Source: Photorhabdus noenieputensis
Lineage (GTDB): Bacteria; Pseudomonadota; Gammaproteobacteria; Enterobacterales; Enterobacteriaceae
DNA length: 64,000 bases
Assembly: GCF_018448935.1 (NCBI RefSeq)
Contig: NZ_RCWC01000008.1
Span: 94,150-158,149 of the forward strand
Direction of reading: 5' to 3'
Part shown: piece by piece, positions 48,143 to 60,445 of the stretch
How the letters are laid out: each line of letters starts with the position of its first letter
Numbering within the stretch: the first letter of the stretch is position 1
Notes under the pieces: model-generated
Told to the model about the DNA's origin: nothing
What the model saw: the letters and a program-made list of their open reading frames with translations, nothing else
Database searches by the model: none
Program-made: the position numbers and the translations under genes

Positions 48143-49453
48143 TCAATCTAACAGAAGCTGAGGCGTTACCTCTTTTACCGTTGCCAGGAATTCTGAGCGT
48201 TCTTTACCACTCAAACCACCAGAACGCGGCAATTTCGCCGTTAATGGGTTTACCGCCTGCTGATTGATCCAGAATTCATAATGCAAATGTGGGCCCGTAG
48301 AACGACCGGAGCTACCGGACAGCGCGATACGATCACCCCGTTTTATCTTCTGCCCTGGTTTTACCAACAGCTTTCTCAGGTGCATATAACGCGTGGTATA
48401 TTGGCGGCCATGACGAATGGCGATAAAGTTACCTGCTGCTCCGTTATATTTGGAAACAATCACCTCACCGTCACCCACCGCCAAAACAGGCGTTCCCACA
48501 GGCATAGCAAAATCTACCCCTTTGTGTGGCGCAACCCGACCGGTGACTGGATTCACACGCCGAGGATTAAATTGGGAAGATACCCGAAATTGCTTGGTAG
48601 TTGGAAAGCGCAAAAATCCGCGCTCCAGACCGGAACCTTGACGATCATAAAAACGCCCATCCTCTGCCCGGATAGCATAATAATCTTTACCACCACTATT
48701 TAGGCGAACACCAAGCAATTGGCTCTGTTCACTGTGACCATCCAACATTTCACGAGACAGTAATACAGAGAAACGATCACCTTCATGTAATTTACGCAAA
48801 TCAATTTGCCATTGCAGTGCCTTGGTAACTTCACGTGCTTCACTGCTGGTTAAACCGGCATTTAAAGCACTGCTGGTAAAGTTACTATCAACAACGCCAA
48901 CGACGACACTGTTTTTCCACTCCCCTTTCTGAAACTCTTTTGTTTCTTTAAACAGATCGCCTTCACGGGTATAAATACGCGTTTCACGGCGGGAAACACC
49001 CCAAGTCAGAGTTTGCAAATCACCCGCCTCATTTACTGTCCATGACAATGGCTGGCCAATGTTCAGCCCCCGTAACACTTTATGCTGACTTGCGAGTAAC
49101 GCGACATCAGAAGAGTCGATACCAAATTGAGTCAAAATATTACTAAGGGTGTCACCGTCGGAGACAATATATTCATGCGGAGTTGGAGCCGTGACCTCTG
49201 AGTTCGTCTCTTCATCAGGAATACCCTCGTCCGGTAGCTGTTCACTGCTATCTGCAATAATCTCATCACTATCTACGGGAGGATTGATGGCAACGCTGCC
49301 GACTGTGGTTTCTTCTTGTTGTTCATGATGATAAGCAATAGGTTGCCACATAGTGACAACCAATGTTGCTACAGTCAGCGAACCCAACATAATTTTATGC
49401 GGTCGCGGTAACTCCTTATACACCAGAACGATAGTTTTAACTATCTGTTGCAC
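48143..49453 (-). CDS. mepM: murein DD-endopeptidase MepM
   Basis: 436 residues. One membrane helix near 22-42, a LysM-like part (EYIVSDGDTLSNILTQFG, about 94-111), and a C-terminal M23 domain with HKGVDFAMPVGTPVLAVGDGEV and TGPHLHYEFW giving the His/Asp zinc ligands. It cuts meso-DAP-D-Ala crosslinks to let new peptidoglycan in. Follows znuA on the same strand, 20 bp apart. Confidence 0.96.
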   Translation of the reverse strand: MQQIVKTIVLVYKELPRPHKIMLGSLTVATLVVTMWQPIAYHHEQQEETTVGSVAINPPVDSDEIIADSSEQLPDEGIPDEETNSEVTAPTPHEYIVSDGDTLSNILTQFGIDSSDVALLASQHKVLRGLNIGQPLSWTVNEAGDLQTLTWGVSRRETRIYTREGDLFKETKEFQKGEWKNSVVVGVVDSNFTSSALNAGLTSSEAREVTKALQWQIDLRKLHEGDRFSVLLSREMLDGHSEQSQLLGVRLNSGGKDYYAIRAEDGRFYDRQGSGLERGFLRFPTTKQFRVSSQFNPRRVNPVTGRVAPHKGVDFAMPVGTPVLAVGDGEVIVSKYNGAAGNFIAIRHGRQYTTRYMHLRKLLVKPGQKIKRGDRIALSGSSGRSTGPHLHYEFWINQQAVNPLTAKLPRSGGLSGKERSEFLATVKEVTPQLLLD

Positions 49454-49473
49454 TCATTGAATTCCTTATTACT

Positions 49474-50421
49474 TTAATTCAGGCAACCGGCGTACTGTTC
49501 CGACAACTGAGTTATAAATTTCATATAGCTGTCTTTATCCAATACAATGTGGCTTCCTAACGGGTCCAAGGTACCCATACGCACTCCCGTATCCTTCGCC
49601 ACAGCATTAATAACGGTCGGCCTGAATTGTGGCTCAGCAAAAATACAAATTGCTTTCTGCTCAACCAATTGTGTTCGTATATGATGTAATTTTTGTGCGC
49701 CAGGTTGTATTTCAGGATTAATCGTAAAATGTCCTAATGGAGTCAAGCCATAATGCTGCTCGAAATAGCCATAAGCATCGTGAAAAACGAAATACCCCTT
49801 ACCACGCACCGGCTTAAGAATATTAGCAATATTTTTGTCAGTTTGCGCAAGTTGAGCATTGAATTTACGTAGGTTTACGTCCAGCGCCGCTTTTTTCTGC
49901 GGATAACGCACTTTTAATTGGTCATGAATCCCCTGTGCAACCTGTTTTGCTATTTCTGGTGATAACCAGATGTGCATATTATATTCACCATGAGAATGAT
50001 GTTCATGACCTTCTTCATGTTTATGCTGATCCGGTTCGGATAAATCTTCATCATTTTTCAGCAATAATGGCTTAATCGTTGGCAATTGTGCTAAAGCTAA
50101 CTGTTTATTTTGTGAAACTTTGGCTAACGGTTTAGACAAAAAGATTTCCATCTCAGGTCCAACCCACACAACTAAATCTGCCTGGTTAATTCTCTTAAGA
50201 TCAGACGGTTTCAACGCATAATCATGCGGTGACGCCCCATCAGGTAACAGAACCTGCGTATCAGTTACACCATCAGTTATTGCCGCAGCAATAAAACCTA
50301 ACGGACGGATTGATGTCACAACATCAGCATTAACCGATTGTATCGTCCCTGACATGAAAACAGCAGTAATCACGGCCTTACAGAGAAACTTGTGCGCTAG
50401 TTTATATGATTTGTGTAACAT
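49474..50421 (-). CDS. znuA: zinc ABC transporter substrate-binding protein ZnuA
   Basis: 315 residues with a signal peptide (about 1-32). Zinc-binding fold with HDYALKP (His66), a His-rich loop at about 132-150 ([15 protein letters not shown]), FHDAYGYFE and AEPQFRP. It captures periplasmic zinc for ZnuBC. Divergent from znuC across a Zur box; mepM follows it. Confidence 0.95.
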   Translation of the reverse strand: MLHKSYKLAHKFLCKAVITAVFMSGTIQSVNADVVTSIRPLGFIAAAITDGVTDTQVLLPDGASPHDYALKPSDLKRINQADLVVWVGPEMEIFLSKPLAKVSQNKQLALAQLPTIKPLLLKNDEDLSEPDQHKHEEGHEHHSHGEYNMHIWLSPEIAKQVAQGIHDQLKVRYPQKKAALDVNLRKFNAQLAQTDKNIANILKPVRGKGYFVFHDAYGYFEQHYGLTPLGHFTINPEIQPGAQKLHHIRTQLVEQKAICIFAEPQFRPTVINAVAKDTGVRMGTLDPLGSHIVLDKDSYMKFITQLSEQYAGCLN

Positions 50422-50449
50422 AATGTAAATATCTCGTGGACAGAAGCAA

Positions 50450-50472
50450 GAATTGTTATATTATAACATCTC
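50450..50472. promoter_or_regulatory. Zur operator between znuA and znuCB
   Basis: GAATTGTTATATTATAACATCTC: almost the full Zur consensus (GAAATGTTATANTATAACATTTC) as a dyad centred on TATATTATA. It lies 29 bp before znuA's ATG and 25 bp before znuC's, so one box can control both genes. Confidence 0.88.
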
Positions 50473-50497
50473 AATGTTCACGCAAGATATATTTAGC

Positions 50498-51262
50498 ATG
50501 CCAACACTCATCACTTTAAAAAATGTTGCTGTTACTTTCGACAACCGTCAGGTATTAAACAATATCTCTCTTAGTTTACAACGAGGGAATATTCTGACTT
50601 TGCTAGGTCCCAATGGTGCCGGTAAATCAACTTTAGTTCGTGTTGTTTTGGGGCTTGTCGAACCATCATCCGGCACAATTGAACATACCGCTGGGTTGAG
50701 AATCGGCTACGTTCCACAAAAGTTGTATCTTGATCCCACTCTACCATTAACAGTCAAACGCTTTATGATGCTAAAACCCGGTGTAAAATCTGCCGATATA
50801 TTGCCAGCACTGGAGCGAGTGAATGCTGCTCATCTATTACAGCAACCCATGCAAAAATTATCCGGCGGGGAAAACCAACGGGTTTTATTAGCCAGAGCAC
50901 TATTAAATCAGCCCCAGTTATTAGTCCTTGATGAACCAACACAAGGGGTCGATGTTAATGGTCAGTTAGCACTTTATGATCTAATCAATCAAATTAGAAC
51001 CGAATTGCATTGTGCTGTATTGATGGTATCCCATGATTTACATCTGGTTATGGCAAAAACAGACGAAGTTTTATGTCTTAATCAACATATTTGCTGTTCC
51101 GGCACACCTGAAGTTGTTTCAACTCATCCTGAATTTATCGCTATGTTTGGTCATCATGGTGCTGAACAATTGGCAATATATCGCCATCAACACGATCACC
51201 ATCATCACCATGATCTGAAAGGGAAAATTGTCTTAGAAAATAACAGGGAATGCCACTCATGA
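50498..51262 (+). CDS. znuC: zinc ABC transporter ATPase ZnuC
   Basis: 254 residues from ATG 50498. Walker A GPNGAGKS (37-44), ABC signature LSGGENQR (121-128), Walker [11 protein letters not shown] (141-150). The His-rich tail ([10 protein letters not shown]) is typical of ZnuC. Upstream in-frame starts exist at 50453 (TTG) and 50474 (ATG), but the first lies inside the Zur box and the second immediately after it, so 50498 is preferred. Its stop overlaps znuB's ATG by 4 bp. Confidence 0.94.
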   Translation: MPTLITLKNVAVTFDNRQVLNNISLSLQRGNILTLLGPNGAGKSTLVRVVLGLVEPSSGTIEHTAGLRIGYVPQKLYLDPTLPLTVKRFMMLKPGVKSADILPALERVNAAHLLQQPMQKLSGGENQRVLLARALLNQPQLLVLDEPTQGVDVNGQLALYDLINQIRTELHCAVLMVSHDLHLVMAKTDEVLCLNQHICCSGTPEVVSTHPEFIAMFGHHGAEQLAIYRHQHDHHHHHDLKGKIVLENNRECHS

Positions 51263-52044
51263 TTGAATTATTATTCCCCGGTTGGTTGGCCGGCATATTA
51301 TTGTCTATTGCTGCCGGGCCATTAGGTTCATTTGTTGTCTGGCGCAGAATGTCCTATTTTGGCGATACTCTGGCTCATGCTTCATTACTGGGCGTTGCTT
51401 TCGGATTATTGCTAAGTATTAGTCCTTTTTACGCGATTATCGCTGTCACTTTGATCCTGGCAATGATGTTGGTTTGGTTGGAGAAACGCCCTCAACTGGC
51501 AATCGATACTTTGTTGGGGATTATGGCTCACAGCGCACTATCATTAGGGCTGGTCGTTGTCAGTTTAATGTCTAATGTGCGAGTTGATTTGATGGCTTAT
51601 CTGTTTGGTGATTTGTTGTCAGTCACCTATGAAGATATTTGGTTGATTGCCATCGGTGTCACCATTGTCACCACACTTCTGTTCTGGCAATGGAACGCTC
51701 TGCTCTCTGTCACCGTCAGTCAGGAAATGGCTTTTGTGGATGGTATTAAAATACAGCGGTTAAGAGTACTGTTAATGCTGGTAACAGCGTTGACAATCGG
51801 CCTGGCAATGAAGTTTGTCGGCGCACTGATTATCACCTCCCTGCTCATTATCCCGGCAGCCACTGCTCGCCGTTTTGCCCGGACGCCGGAGCAAATGGCC
51901 GGTATTGCTATTGCGGTTGGTATGCTTGCCGTTACCGGCGGATTAGCGTTCTCCGCTATTTACGATACACCAGCAGGACCCTCTGTCGTGCTATGTGCTG
52001 CGATGATGTTTATTATCAGCCTGATCAGTAAAGCAAAAAATTGA
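51259..52044 (+). CDS. znuB: zinc ABC transporter permease ZnuB
   Basis: 261 residues from ATG 51259, equal to E. coli ZnuB. ABC-3 family permease with about eight membrane helices; [20 protein letters not shown] and [20 protein letters not shown] are conserved signatures. Imports zinc with ZnuA and ZnuC. Confidence 0.96.
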   Translation: MIELLFPGWLAGILLSIAAGPLGSFVVWRRMSYFGDTLAHASLLGVAFGLLLSISPFYAIIAVTLILAMMLVWLEKRPQLAIDTLLGIMAHSALSLGLVVVSLMSNVRVDLMAYLFGDLLSVTYEDIWLIAIGVTIVTTLLFWQWNALLSVTVSQEMAFVDGIKIQRLRVLLMLVTALTIGLAMKFVGALIITSLLIIPAATARRFARTPEQMAGIAIAVGMLAVTGGLAFSAIYDTPAGPSVVLCAAMMFIISLISKAKN

Positions 52045-52062
52045 TCCACTGAGTGGATACCA

Positions 52063-52109
52063 AAAAAACGGGATAGGCTTCCCTTGCAGGAGTACCCATC
52101 CCGATTTTT
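52063..52109. terminator. bidirectional terminator between znuB and ruvB
   Basis: CGGGAT (52069-52074) pairs with ATCCCG (52098-52103); A-run on the left and T-run on the right serve the two convergent genes. Confidence 0.75.
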
Positions 52110-52125
52110 CAGGCAATTAAACAGG

Positions 52126-53133
52126 TCATTCCTGATCTCTGACCATGCCAAAATGGCGATAAGCATGTTCGGTGGCAATTCGTCCACGTGAAGTACGTTG
52201 AATAAAACCCTGTTGGATCAAAAAGGGTTCCAGCACATCCTCAATCGTTTCCCGTTCTTCACCAATGGCCGCGGCAAGGTTATCTACCCCAACCGGCCCG
52301 CCCATAAATTTATCAATGATAGCAATCAGTAATTTACGATCCAGATAATCAAAACCGGCAGCATCTACGCTCAACATATCCAGTGCTCTGGCGGCAATAT
52401 CGCCATCAATCGCGCCATTCCCTTTCACTTGAGCAAAATCACGCACCCGGCGCAGTAAACGGTTTGTAATCCTCGGCGTTCCACGAGAACGCATGGCAAC
52501 CTGCCGAGCCCCATCGTCAGTAATCTCTACCCCCATAAAACGGGCGCTGCGGGAGACGATACTTTGCAAATCGTCCACATTATAAAATTCAAGGCGCTGC
52601 ACAATACCAAACCGATCACGCAGTGGAGAAGTCAAAGAACCTGCCCGAGTGGTAGCGCCAATCAGAGTAAAAGGTGGCAAATCAATTTTGATCGAACGGG
52701 CTGCCGGTCCCTCGCCAATCATAATATCCAGTTGATAATCTTCCATTGCCGGATAGAGAATTTCTTCCACCACCGGCGACAAGCGGTGGATTTCATCGAT
52801 AAACAGCACATCATGCGGTTCAAGATTGGTCAGCATTGCCGCCAGATCGCCCGCCTTTTCTAAAACCGGGCCAGAAGTTGTACGGAGATTGACGCCCATC
52901 TCATTGGCAACAATATTCGCCAGCGTTGTTTTCCCCAATCCCGGCGGACCAAAAATCAGCAGGTGGTCAAGGGCATCACCACGCTGTCTGGCAGCCTGAA
53001 TAAAAATCTCCATCTGCTCACAGACTTGCGGCTGCCCAACATATTCAGACAACAATTTAGGTCTGATTGCGCGATCAATGGCTTCATCGTCTTGCAAAAC
53101 TTCCGCAGAAACCAGACGGTCAGCTTCAATCAT
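52126..53133 (-). CDS. ruvB: Holliday junction branch migration ATPase RuvB
   Basis: 335 residues. AAA+ motor: Walker A GPPGLGKT (62-69), Walker [10 protein letters not shown], sensor [16 protein letters not shown], and a winged-helix DNA-binding end ([14 protein letters not shown]). Powers RuvA-bound branch migration. Follows ruvA by 16 bp. Confidence 0.97.
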   Translation of the reverse strand: MIEADRLVSAEVLQDDEAIDRAIRPKLLSEYVGQPQVCEQMEIFIQAARQRGDALDHLLIFGPPGLGKTTLANIVANEMGVNLRTTSGPVLEKAGDLAAMLTNLEPHDVLFIDEIHRLSPVVEEILYPAMEDYQLDIMIGEGPAARSIKIDLPPFTLIGATTRAGSLTSPLRDRFGIVQRLEFYNVDDLQSIVSRSARFMGVEITDDGARQVAMRSRGTPRITNRLLRRVRDFAQVKGNGAIDGDIAARALDMLSVDAAGFDYLDRKLLIAIIDKFMGGPVGVDNLAAAIGEERETIEDVLEPFLIQQGFIQRTSRGRIATEHAYRHFGMVRDQE

Positions 53134-53149
53134 GGCTTACCCCTGTAAC

Positions 53150-53767
53150 TTAAAGAGCGGCGCGAAGTGCTTCGCGGATAAGTGTTTCACAATCAGCACC
53201 CGGTTTAGCGACTTTACTTATCATGCGGCTAGCCTCTTGCGGCTTGTAACCCAGAGAGACTAATGCCGCAGCGGCTTCTGCTTCGCTATCAGCGTCAGAA
53301 GTTGTCTGTTTGGCCGTTGCCGGCAAATTAATATCACTGCTCTGATTGAAGAGATCGCCATTAAGCCCTTTAAAGCGATCTTTCATTTCAACCACCAGCC
53401 GTTCAGCAGTTTTCTTACCCACGCCCGGCAGTTTAACCAGAGAAGCGATTGCCTCTTGTTCAATAGCAGAAACAAATTGCGGCGCAGACATGCCCGAAAG
53501 AATAGCCAACGCCAATTTAGGCCCTACGCCATTCACTTTAATTAATTCTCGGAATAATGCCCGCTCCTGCTTATCATTAAAACCATAAAGTAATTGCGCA
53601 TCTTCACGCACCACAAAGTGAGTAAACAGAACAGTCTCCTGTCCGGCATCAGGCAATTCATAAAAACAGGTCATCGGCATATGGACTTCATAACCCACGC
53701 CATTCGTTTCCAGTAAAACCAAGGGTGGTTGTTTTTCCAACACAATTCCTCTGAGACGCCCTATCAC
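53150..53767 (-). CDS. ruvA: Holliday junction binding protein RuvA
   Basis: 205 residues. OB fold with [13 protein letters not shown] at the start, tandem helix-hairpin-helix motifs ([35 protein letters not shown]) for junction DNA, and a C-terminal domain for RuvB contact ([19 protein letters not shown]). First gene of ruvAB. Confidence 0.97.
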   Translation of the reverse strand: MIGRLRGIVLEKQPPLVLLETNGVGYEVHMPMTCFYELPDAGQETVLFTHFVVREDAQLLYGFNDKQERALFRELIKVNGVGPKLALAILSGMSAPQFVSAIEQEAIASLVKLPGVGKKTAERLVVEMKDRFKGLNGDLFNQSSDINLPATAKQTTSDADSEAEAAAALVSLGYKPQEASRMISKVAKPGADCETLIREALRAAL

Positions 53768-53818
53768 TCGTTTACCCCCTAAAAATAAAACTAACTGTTC
53801 TACTTATGGTTATAACAT

Positions 53819-53842
53819 AAAAAAAGCTGGATGCATATCCAG
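53819..53842 (-). terminator. intrinsic terminator of ruvC
   Basis: GCTGGAT (53826-53832) pairs with ATCCAGC (53836-53842); on the minus strand seven Ts follow. It begins directly after the ruvC stop. Confidence 0.88.
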
Positions 53843-53845
53843 CCG

Positions 53846-54367
53846 TTATCTTAAACGTCCACGCGCCAAGATTAATCTGGGATCACCAACCCGCAAAAGA
53901 TTCTGATTAAAGTGACAGTGGGTTATCGCAATAGCCAATGCATCTGCCGCATCGGATTGTGGGTTAGCAGACAATTTCAACACCGAACGCACCATGTGCT
54001 GAACTTGACTTTTTTCAGCCGCGCCGGTTCCGACAACTGTTTGTTTGACCTGCCGAGCAGCATATTCAAAAACCGGTATAGATTGATTAACGGCGGCAAG
54101 AATCGCAACGCCCCGCGCTTGCCCTAATTTCAGCGCTGAATCGGCGTTTTTTGCCATAAAGACCTGCTCGATGGCAAAAGCATCGGGTTGAAATTGTGTA
54201 ATAATTTCAAGGATACCCGCATAAATACGCTGTAATCGGCTAGGCAGATCATCAACTTTTGTTCGGATACAACCACTACCAAGGTAGCTCAAATGACGCC
54301 CCTGCTGACGGATCACTCCATAACCAGTGACGCGGGAACCTGGGTCGATACCTAAGATAATCGCCAT
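53846..54367 (-). CDS. ruvC: Holliday junction resolvase RuvC
   Basis: 173 residues, family length. [17 protein letters not shown] carries the first catalytic Asp (Asp8), [14 protein letters not shown] the Glu, and [13 protein letters not shown] the last two Asp. Cuts four-way junctions. E. coli has yebB between ruvA and ruvC; here only 78 bp separate them. Confidence 0.97.
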   Translation of the reverse strand: MAIILGIDPGSRVTGYGVIRQQGRHLSYLGSGCIRTKVDDLPSRLQRIYAGILEIITQFQPDAFAIEQVFMAKNADSALKLGQARGVAILAAVNQSIPVFEYAARQVKQTVVGTGAAEKSQVQHMVRSVLKLSANPQSDAADALAIAITHCHFNQNLLRVGDPRLILARGRLR

Positions 54368-54419
54368 ATTTTGTTTTATTCGCCTTTGATTATCACCTTA
54401 ATAAAGGAGATAAAAACGT

Positions 54420-54456
54420 TAGAGAAAGTGTCCTGCTCCACAGCACACTTTCTCTA
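54420..54456 (-). terminator. terminator between yebC and ruvC
   Basis: TAGAGAAAGTGT (54420-54431) pairs perfectly with ACACTTTCTCTA (54445-54456), 12 bp; on the minus strand ACGTTTTTATC follows. Confidence 0.75.
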
Positions 54457-54461
54457 CGCTA

Positions 54462-54496
54462 TATACCCGTTATCCTTTTGAAATCCATAGGGTATA
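54462..54496. repeat. 35-bp internally deleted ERIC remnant
   Basis: TATACCCGTTATCC joined directly to TTTTGAAATCCATAGGGTATA: the two outer ends of an ERIC without its central 90 or so bases. Both TATACCC/GGGTATA termini are perfect. Confidence 0.8.
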
Positions 54497-54510
54497 CAAC
54501 CCAATTGAAA

Positions 54511-55254
54511 TTACAGCAAAGCAGCAACTTCATCAGAGATTTCACCGTTATGGTAAACCTCTTGTACATCGTCTGAATCTTCCAACATATCAATCAAGCG
54601 CAATAATTTAGGTGCGGTTTCCGCATCCAGCTCCGCTTTAGTGGAAGGGATCATTGAAACTTCTGCTGATTCAGCCACAAAACCCGCTGCATCTAATGCA
54701 TCTTTCACGTCACCAAACGTTTCTGGCGTAGTGTAAACATCAATCGCGCCATCATCATAGGTTTCTACATCATCAGCACCGGCTTCCAACGCCGCTTCCA
54801 TAACTGCATCTTCATCCAGTCCTGGCGCGTAAGAAATCACCCCTTTCTTGGTGAACAAATAAGCAACCGAGCCATCAGTACCCAGATTACCACCAGTTTT
54901 AGTGAAAGCATGACGGACGTCAGAAACAGTACGATTACGGTTGTCGCTCAAACACTCAACCATCACCGCCGTTCCTCCCGGACCATAACCTTCATAAATG
55001 ATGGTTTCCATGTTATCCGCTTCATCATTGCCGACACCACGGGCGATAGCACGGTTCAACGTATCGCGGGTCATGTTGTTGGACAGTGCCTTATCAATCG
55101 CGGCACGCAGACGTGGGTTAGATGCCGGATCTCCACCACCCAGACGGGCTGCCGTTACCAGCTCCCGGATAATTTTGGTGAAAATCTTACCGCGTTTCGC
55201 ATCCTGCGCAGCTTTGCGGTGCTTGGTGTTGGCCCATTTACTATGACCTGCCAT
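54511..55254 (-). CDS. yebC: YebC/PmpR-family protein YebC
   Basis: 247 residues. [27 protein letters not shown] is the family N-terminus; [21 protein letters not shown] and YFTKKGV-type motifs follow. Members act as transcription regulators, or on stalled ribosomes at proline runs in recent reports. Third gene of aspS-nudB-yebC, 29 bp after nudB. Confidence 0.95.
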   Translation of the reverse strand: MAGHSKWANTKHRKAAQDAKRGKIFTKIIRELVTAARLGGGDPASNPRLRAAIDKALSNNMTRDTLNRAIARGVGNDEADNMETIIYEGYGPGGTAVMVECLSDNRNRTVSDVRHAFTKTGGNLGTDGSVAYLFTKKGVISYAPGLDEDAVMEAALEAGADDVETYDDGAIDVYTTPETFGDVKDALDAAGFVAESAEVSMIPSTKAELDAETAPKLLRLIDMLEDSDDVQEVYHNGEISDEVAALL

Positions 55255-55283
55255 AAGGTTCTCCGATAAAACGTCTAATAATC

Positions 55284-55721
55284 TTATTCAATAACAAACT
55301 CTTCAATCGCCTGTCGATTGCTCCACGACTTAGTGAGCTTTACTGCTTTATCTGCATCCAGCCACTTATAAGCCTGATGTTCAGTCAACAAGCACTCTCG
55401 CTCTTCAGGCAATGCCAGACAGAACCAGTACTCTTTATTACGGGTGACTCCCGGAGCATAGCGATGGCGCAAGTGGGTAAAAATCTCAAAATAGAGAGAA
55501 CGTCGGCAATCTATCAATTCAAGATTTTCACCTATGATATCAATACCAACTTCTTCTTGCACTTCGCGCAATGCTGTCTCACGCGGCGTTTCGTCTCCAT
55601 CAAGGCTGCCAGTCACAGACTGCCAAAAACCAGGATCGTCCCGCCGCTGTAACATCAGCACCCGTCGGCTGGAAAACGCATAAATAACCACCAGCACAGA
55701 CTCAGGGCGCTTATAAACCAT
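55284..55721 (-). CDS. nudB: dihydroneopterin triphosphate diphosphatase NudB
   Basis: 145 residues. The Nudix box spans about 38-60: GSLDGDE, then [31 protein letters not shown] and [13 protein letters not shown] match E. coli NudB. It makes the first committed step of folate synthesis after FolE. Its ATG shares one base with the aspS stop (TAATG). Confidence 0.95.
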   Translation of the reverse strand: MVYKRPESVLVVIYAFSSRRVLMLQRRDDPGFWQSVTGSLDGDETPRETALREVQEEVGIDIIGENLELIDCRRSLYFEIFTHLRHRYAPGVTRNKEYWFCLALPEERECLLTEHQAYKWLDADKAVKLTKSWSNRQAIEEFVIE

Positions 55722-57493
55722 TATTCACTCTCTTTTCTAGCAACAACAGAGATTGATAACTCTTCGAGTGCCGCCGAATTAGCATAACTTGGCGCTTCCG
55801 TCATTAAACAAGCAGCGGCGGTGGTTTTAGGGAAGGCGATAACATCACGAATATTATCCGTTCCTGTCAGCAACATCACCAAACGGTCAAGACCAAATGC
55901 CAAACCTGCATGAGGCGGCGTACCAAATTTCAATGCATCCAACAAGAAGCCAAATTTCTCCTGCTGTTCTTGCTCATTAATACCCAGAATACGGAACACC
56001 GCCTGTTGCATTTCGTTACGGTGAATACGCACCGAGCCGCCACCCACTTCGTAGCCATTAATCACCATATCGTAAGCATTGGCAATGGCCGAAACCGGCT
56101 CTTGCTCCAACTCCCCCGCTGACATATTACACGGTGAAGTAAATGGATGATGCATGGCGGTCAGACCTCCTTCCCCATCATCTTCGAACATAGGGAAGTC
56201 GATAACCCACAGTGGCCGCCAGCTATCCAATTTTGTCAGGTTCAGATCGCGCCCTAATTTCAGACGTAACGCTCCCAAGGCATCAGTGACCACTTTTACA
56301 CTGCCAGCACCGAAGAACAAAATATCGCCATCCTGTGCACCGGTGCGGGAAAGCAAGCCTTCAATCACCTCTGCATTCAGGAATTTGGCTATCGGACTTT
56401 GAACCCCTTCCAGACCGGCTGCACGTGCATTAACTTTTATCCACGCCAGCCCTTTTGCACCATAAATCCCAACGAATTTGCCATATTCATCAATCTGCTT
56501 ACGGCTCAGTTCAGCACCACCTGGTACCCGAATCACAGCTACTCGGCCTTTACTGTCATTCGCCGGTTCAGCAAACACACTGAATTCTACCTCTTTAACC
56601 AGATCAGCAACATCAACCAACTCTAATGGGTTACGCAGATCAGGTTTATCAGAACCGAAACGACGCATCACTTCCGCAAACGTCATCACCGGGAAATGCC
56701 CCAGATCAACACCGTCAATTTCAAGCCACAATTCGCGGATCATCATTTCCATCATTCCCCTTACCTGCTCAGCAGTCATAAAGGAAGTTTCCACGTCGAT
56801 CTGGGTAAATTCTGGCTGGCGATCCGCACGCAAATCTTCATCACGGAAGCATTTAACAATTTGATAATAACGGTCAAAACCGGACATCATCAGCAATTGT
56901 TTAAATAACTGCGGGGATTGAGGCAAGGCATAAAATTTGCCTTTATGGACACGACTTGGCACCAAATAATCACGGGCACCTTCGGGTGTTGCTTTAGTCA
57001 ACATTGGCGTTTCAATATCCAGGAAACCCTGATTATCCATGAAACGACGAACAAAACTGGTGATTTTAGCGCGTGTTTTCAAGCGATTTGCCATTTCAGG
57101 CCGACGCAGATCAATATAGCGATATTTCAGACGCTGCTCTTCACTGTTCGTCTGATTGCTATCCAAAGGCAGAGGTTCGGAACGGTTAATGATATTTAAA
57201 CTTTCCGCAAAAACCTCTATTTCACCGGTGGCCATATCTCTATTGATTTGACTGTCAGGACGGGCGCGTACAGTACCGGTGATTTGAATGCAGAATTCAT
57301 TACGCAGTTCAGCAGCCTGAGAAAATGCGGCTTGCTGATCCGGGTCAAAAAATACCTGAACGATTCCTTCACGGTCACGCATATCAATAAAAATCAAGCC
57401 ACCCAGATCACGGCGGCGGTTTACCCAACCACAAAGAGTCACCTTCTGGCCTTCATGGGTCAGGTTCAACTGCCCACAATAATCAGTACGCAT
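55721..57493 (-). CDS. aspS: aspartyl-tRNA synthetase
   Basis: 590 residues from ATG 57493, the E. coli length ([10 protein letters not shown] start); the frame is open 45 codons further without a credible site. N-terminal OB anticodon domain, class II motifs ([35 protein letters not shown], and [15 protein letters not shown]) and the bacterial GAD insertion. First gene of aspS-nudB-yebC. Confidence 0.97.
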   Translation of the reverse strand: MRTDYCGQLNLTHEGQKVTLCGWVNRRRDLGGLIFIDMRDREGIVQVFFDPDQQAAFSQAAELRNEFCIQITGTVRARPDSQINRDMATGEIEVFAESLNIINRSEPLPLDSNQTNSEEQRLKYRYIDLRRPEMANRLKTRAKITSFVRRFMDNQGFLDIETPMLTKATPEGARDYLVPSRVHKGKFYALPQSPQLFKQLLMMSGFDRYYQIVKCFRDEDLRADRQPEFTQIDVETSFMTAEQVRGMMEMMIRELWLEIDGVDLGHFPVMTFAEVMRRFGSDKPDLRNPLELVDVADLVKEVEFSVFAEPANDSKGRVAVIRVPGGAELSRKQIDEYGKFVGIYGAKGLAWIKVNARAAGLEGVQSPIAKFLNAEVIEGLLSRTGAQDGDILFFGAGSVKVVTDALGALRLKLGRDLNLTKLDSWRPLWVIDFPMFEDDGEGGLTAMHHPFTSPCNMSAGELEQEPVSAIANAYDMVINGYEVGGGSVRIHRNEMQQAVFRILGINEQEQQEKFGFLLDALKFGTPPHAGLAFGLDRLVMLLTGTDNIRDVIAFPKTTAAACLMTEAPSYANSAALEELSISVVARKESE

Positions 57494-57724
57494 ACAATAT
57501 CCTTTTACTCGGCTGTTGTGCTGTTGCTGCGGAAAAAAGGCCGCCATTATAATAGAAATTCTACCCAGAGATAAGGGCAGGCAATATCCCGATGCAATAC
57601 CATTGCTTGATGTCTGATAATCAGGCAATTTATTTTCAATTCCCAGCTATTTATAGCGACAGTTTTATTTTTGCGGTTTATCATAACTTAATTGGCCAAT
57701 TTCGGTTAGGCAATGGAGTTAAAA

Positions 57725-58120
57725 ATGGTTAGCTCGCTTTATGTTGTGTTGGGCGCACTATTATTGATTAAGCTGTCTTTTGATGTGGTTAAGTTAAGAA
57801 CACAATATCGTGTCTCATATGGAGATGGTGGTTTTTACGAACTACAAACAGCAATCCGCATCCACGGCAACGCCGTGGAATATATCCCCATCTCTATGTT
57901 ATTGCTGGTCATGATGGAGATGAACGGCTCAAATGTCTGGGTGATACATGTCTGTGGTTTGATTCTGCTCACCGGCAGAATCTTGCATTATTATGGCCTG
58001 CACCACCGTGAATTCCACTGGCGACGTTCAGGCATGGTAGCAACTTATCTTTCCATCGTATTAATGGTGATGACGAATATTTACTACCTGCCTTGGGAAC
58101 AAATATTTTCTCTCTACTAA
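57725..58120 (+). CDS. yecN: MAPEG-family inner membrane protein YecN
   Basis: 131 residues from ATG 57725; GGAG stands 6 bases upstream, and the ATG at 57713 overlaps that site. Four membrane helices; the MAPEG motif AIRIHGNAVEYIPI is plain, and RILHYYGLHHREFHWRRSGM matches E. coli. Function unknown; glutathione-related chemistry is a family trait. Confidence 0.94.
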   Translation: MVSSLYVVLGALLLIKLSFDVVKLRTQYRVSYGDGGFYELQTAIRIHGNAVEYIPISMLLLVMMEMNGSNVWVIHVCGLILLTGRILHYYGLHHREFHWRRSGMVATYLSIVLMVMTNIYYLPWEQIFSLY

Positions 58121-58150
58121 CGAAACGAATAGCACTGGCACTAAAATAAC

Positions 58151-58178
58151 AGGCAGCAAACTCGGCTGCCTATTATTC
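58151..58178 (+). terminator. intrinsic terminator of yecN
   Basis: GGCAGC (58152-58157) pairs with GCTGCC (58165-58170), followed by TATTATTCT. It overlaps the end of the toxin remnant on the other strand. Confidence 0.65.
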
Positions 58179-58262
58179 TAACCATAGCTGTTCCCCATGT
58201 AAGGAAGACTTTCCGACGTTGATACGCAAAGCGAGCAAGTCAAATTCCAGGCTATAGATCAC
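58173..58262 (-). pseudogene. RelE-type toxin remnant (29 codons)
   Basis: GTG at 58262, overlapping the end of the antitoxin gene in another frame, opens MIYSLEFDLLALR, which resembles the RelE-type toxin start (MIYSLEFDPRALKEW type). It continues only to NVGKSSLHGEQLWLE and stops. Functional toxins of this family run to about 85-95 residues, so the active part is deleted. The overlap with the antitoxin gene is the usual RelBE layout. Confidence 0.6.
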
Positions 58263-58503
58263 CTAGGTTCACACTAACAAATTCAGCATCTTCTAAACGC
58301 TCATCTGCAATTTTGTTTAGTTCGGTATCCTCTGCCAGCTCCTGATAATAGGCGAATAATTCAGGAGGCACACAATAAAACACAGGTTCATTCCGATTCA
58401 GGATTGCAACCGCCTCACCTTCCCCCTGCAAATATGTCCCCATTGGGTTACGTTTCAAATCGGTAATACTTGCCGCTAAGTTTGTTAAGATTTGATATGC
58501 CAT
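58252..58503 (-). CDS. RelB/StbD (Phd/YefM)-type antitoxin, toxin partner destroyed
   Basis: 83 residues from ATG 58503; GAGGTGG lies upstream, and the frame is open 28 codons further without a site. N-terminal MAYQILTNLAASITDLKRNPMG is the DNA-binding part of Phd/YefM-like antitoxins, GEAVAILNRNEPVFYCVPPELF the family core, and the acidic C-terminus the toxin-binding tail. It is intact, while the toxin behind it is only a 29-codon remnant. It may still repress its own promoter or neutralise related toxins elsewhere in the genome. Confidence 0.85.
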   Translation of the reverse strand: MAYQILTNLAASITDLKRNPMGTYLQGEGEAVAILNRNEPVFYCVPPELFAYYQELAEDTELNKIADERLEDAEFVSVNLGDL

Positions 58504-58603
58504 ACACCACCTCACTCTTTTACGTAAGCAAACATCACACCATAATATGATTTTTGTACAACACTTAAGTTCCTTAAATATTTCCATTATTCACTATTGT
58601 TAA

Positions 58604-60411
<1,808 letters not shown>

Positions 60412-60421
60412 TTTTATGAAC

Positions 60422-60445
60422 TGGCCCAACATTGGGCCATTATTC
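60422..60445. terminator. terminator between cmoB and cutC
   Basis: TGGCCCA (60422-60428) pairs with TGGGCCA (60433-60439), followed by TTATTC. It touches the convergent cutC stop. Confidence 0.65.

Noticed and set aside
50453..50497. Upstream starts for znuC (TTG 50453, ATG 50474)
   Set aside because: The first is inside the Zur box and the second directly after it; the family N-terminus starts at 50498.
55910..57574. Several forward frames of 70-128 codons over aspS
   Set aside because: All are shadows of the strongly coding minus-strand frame.
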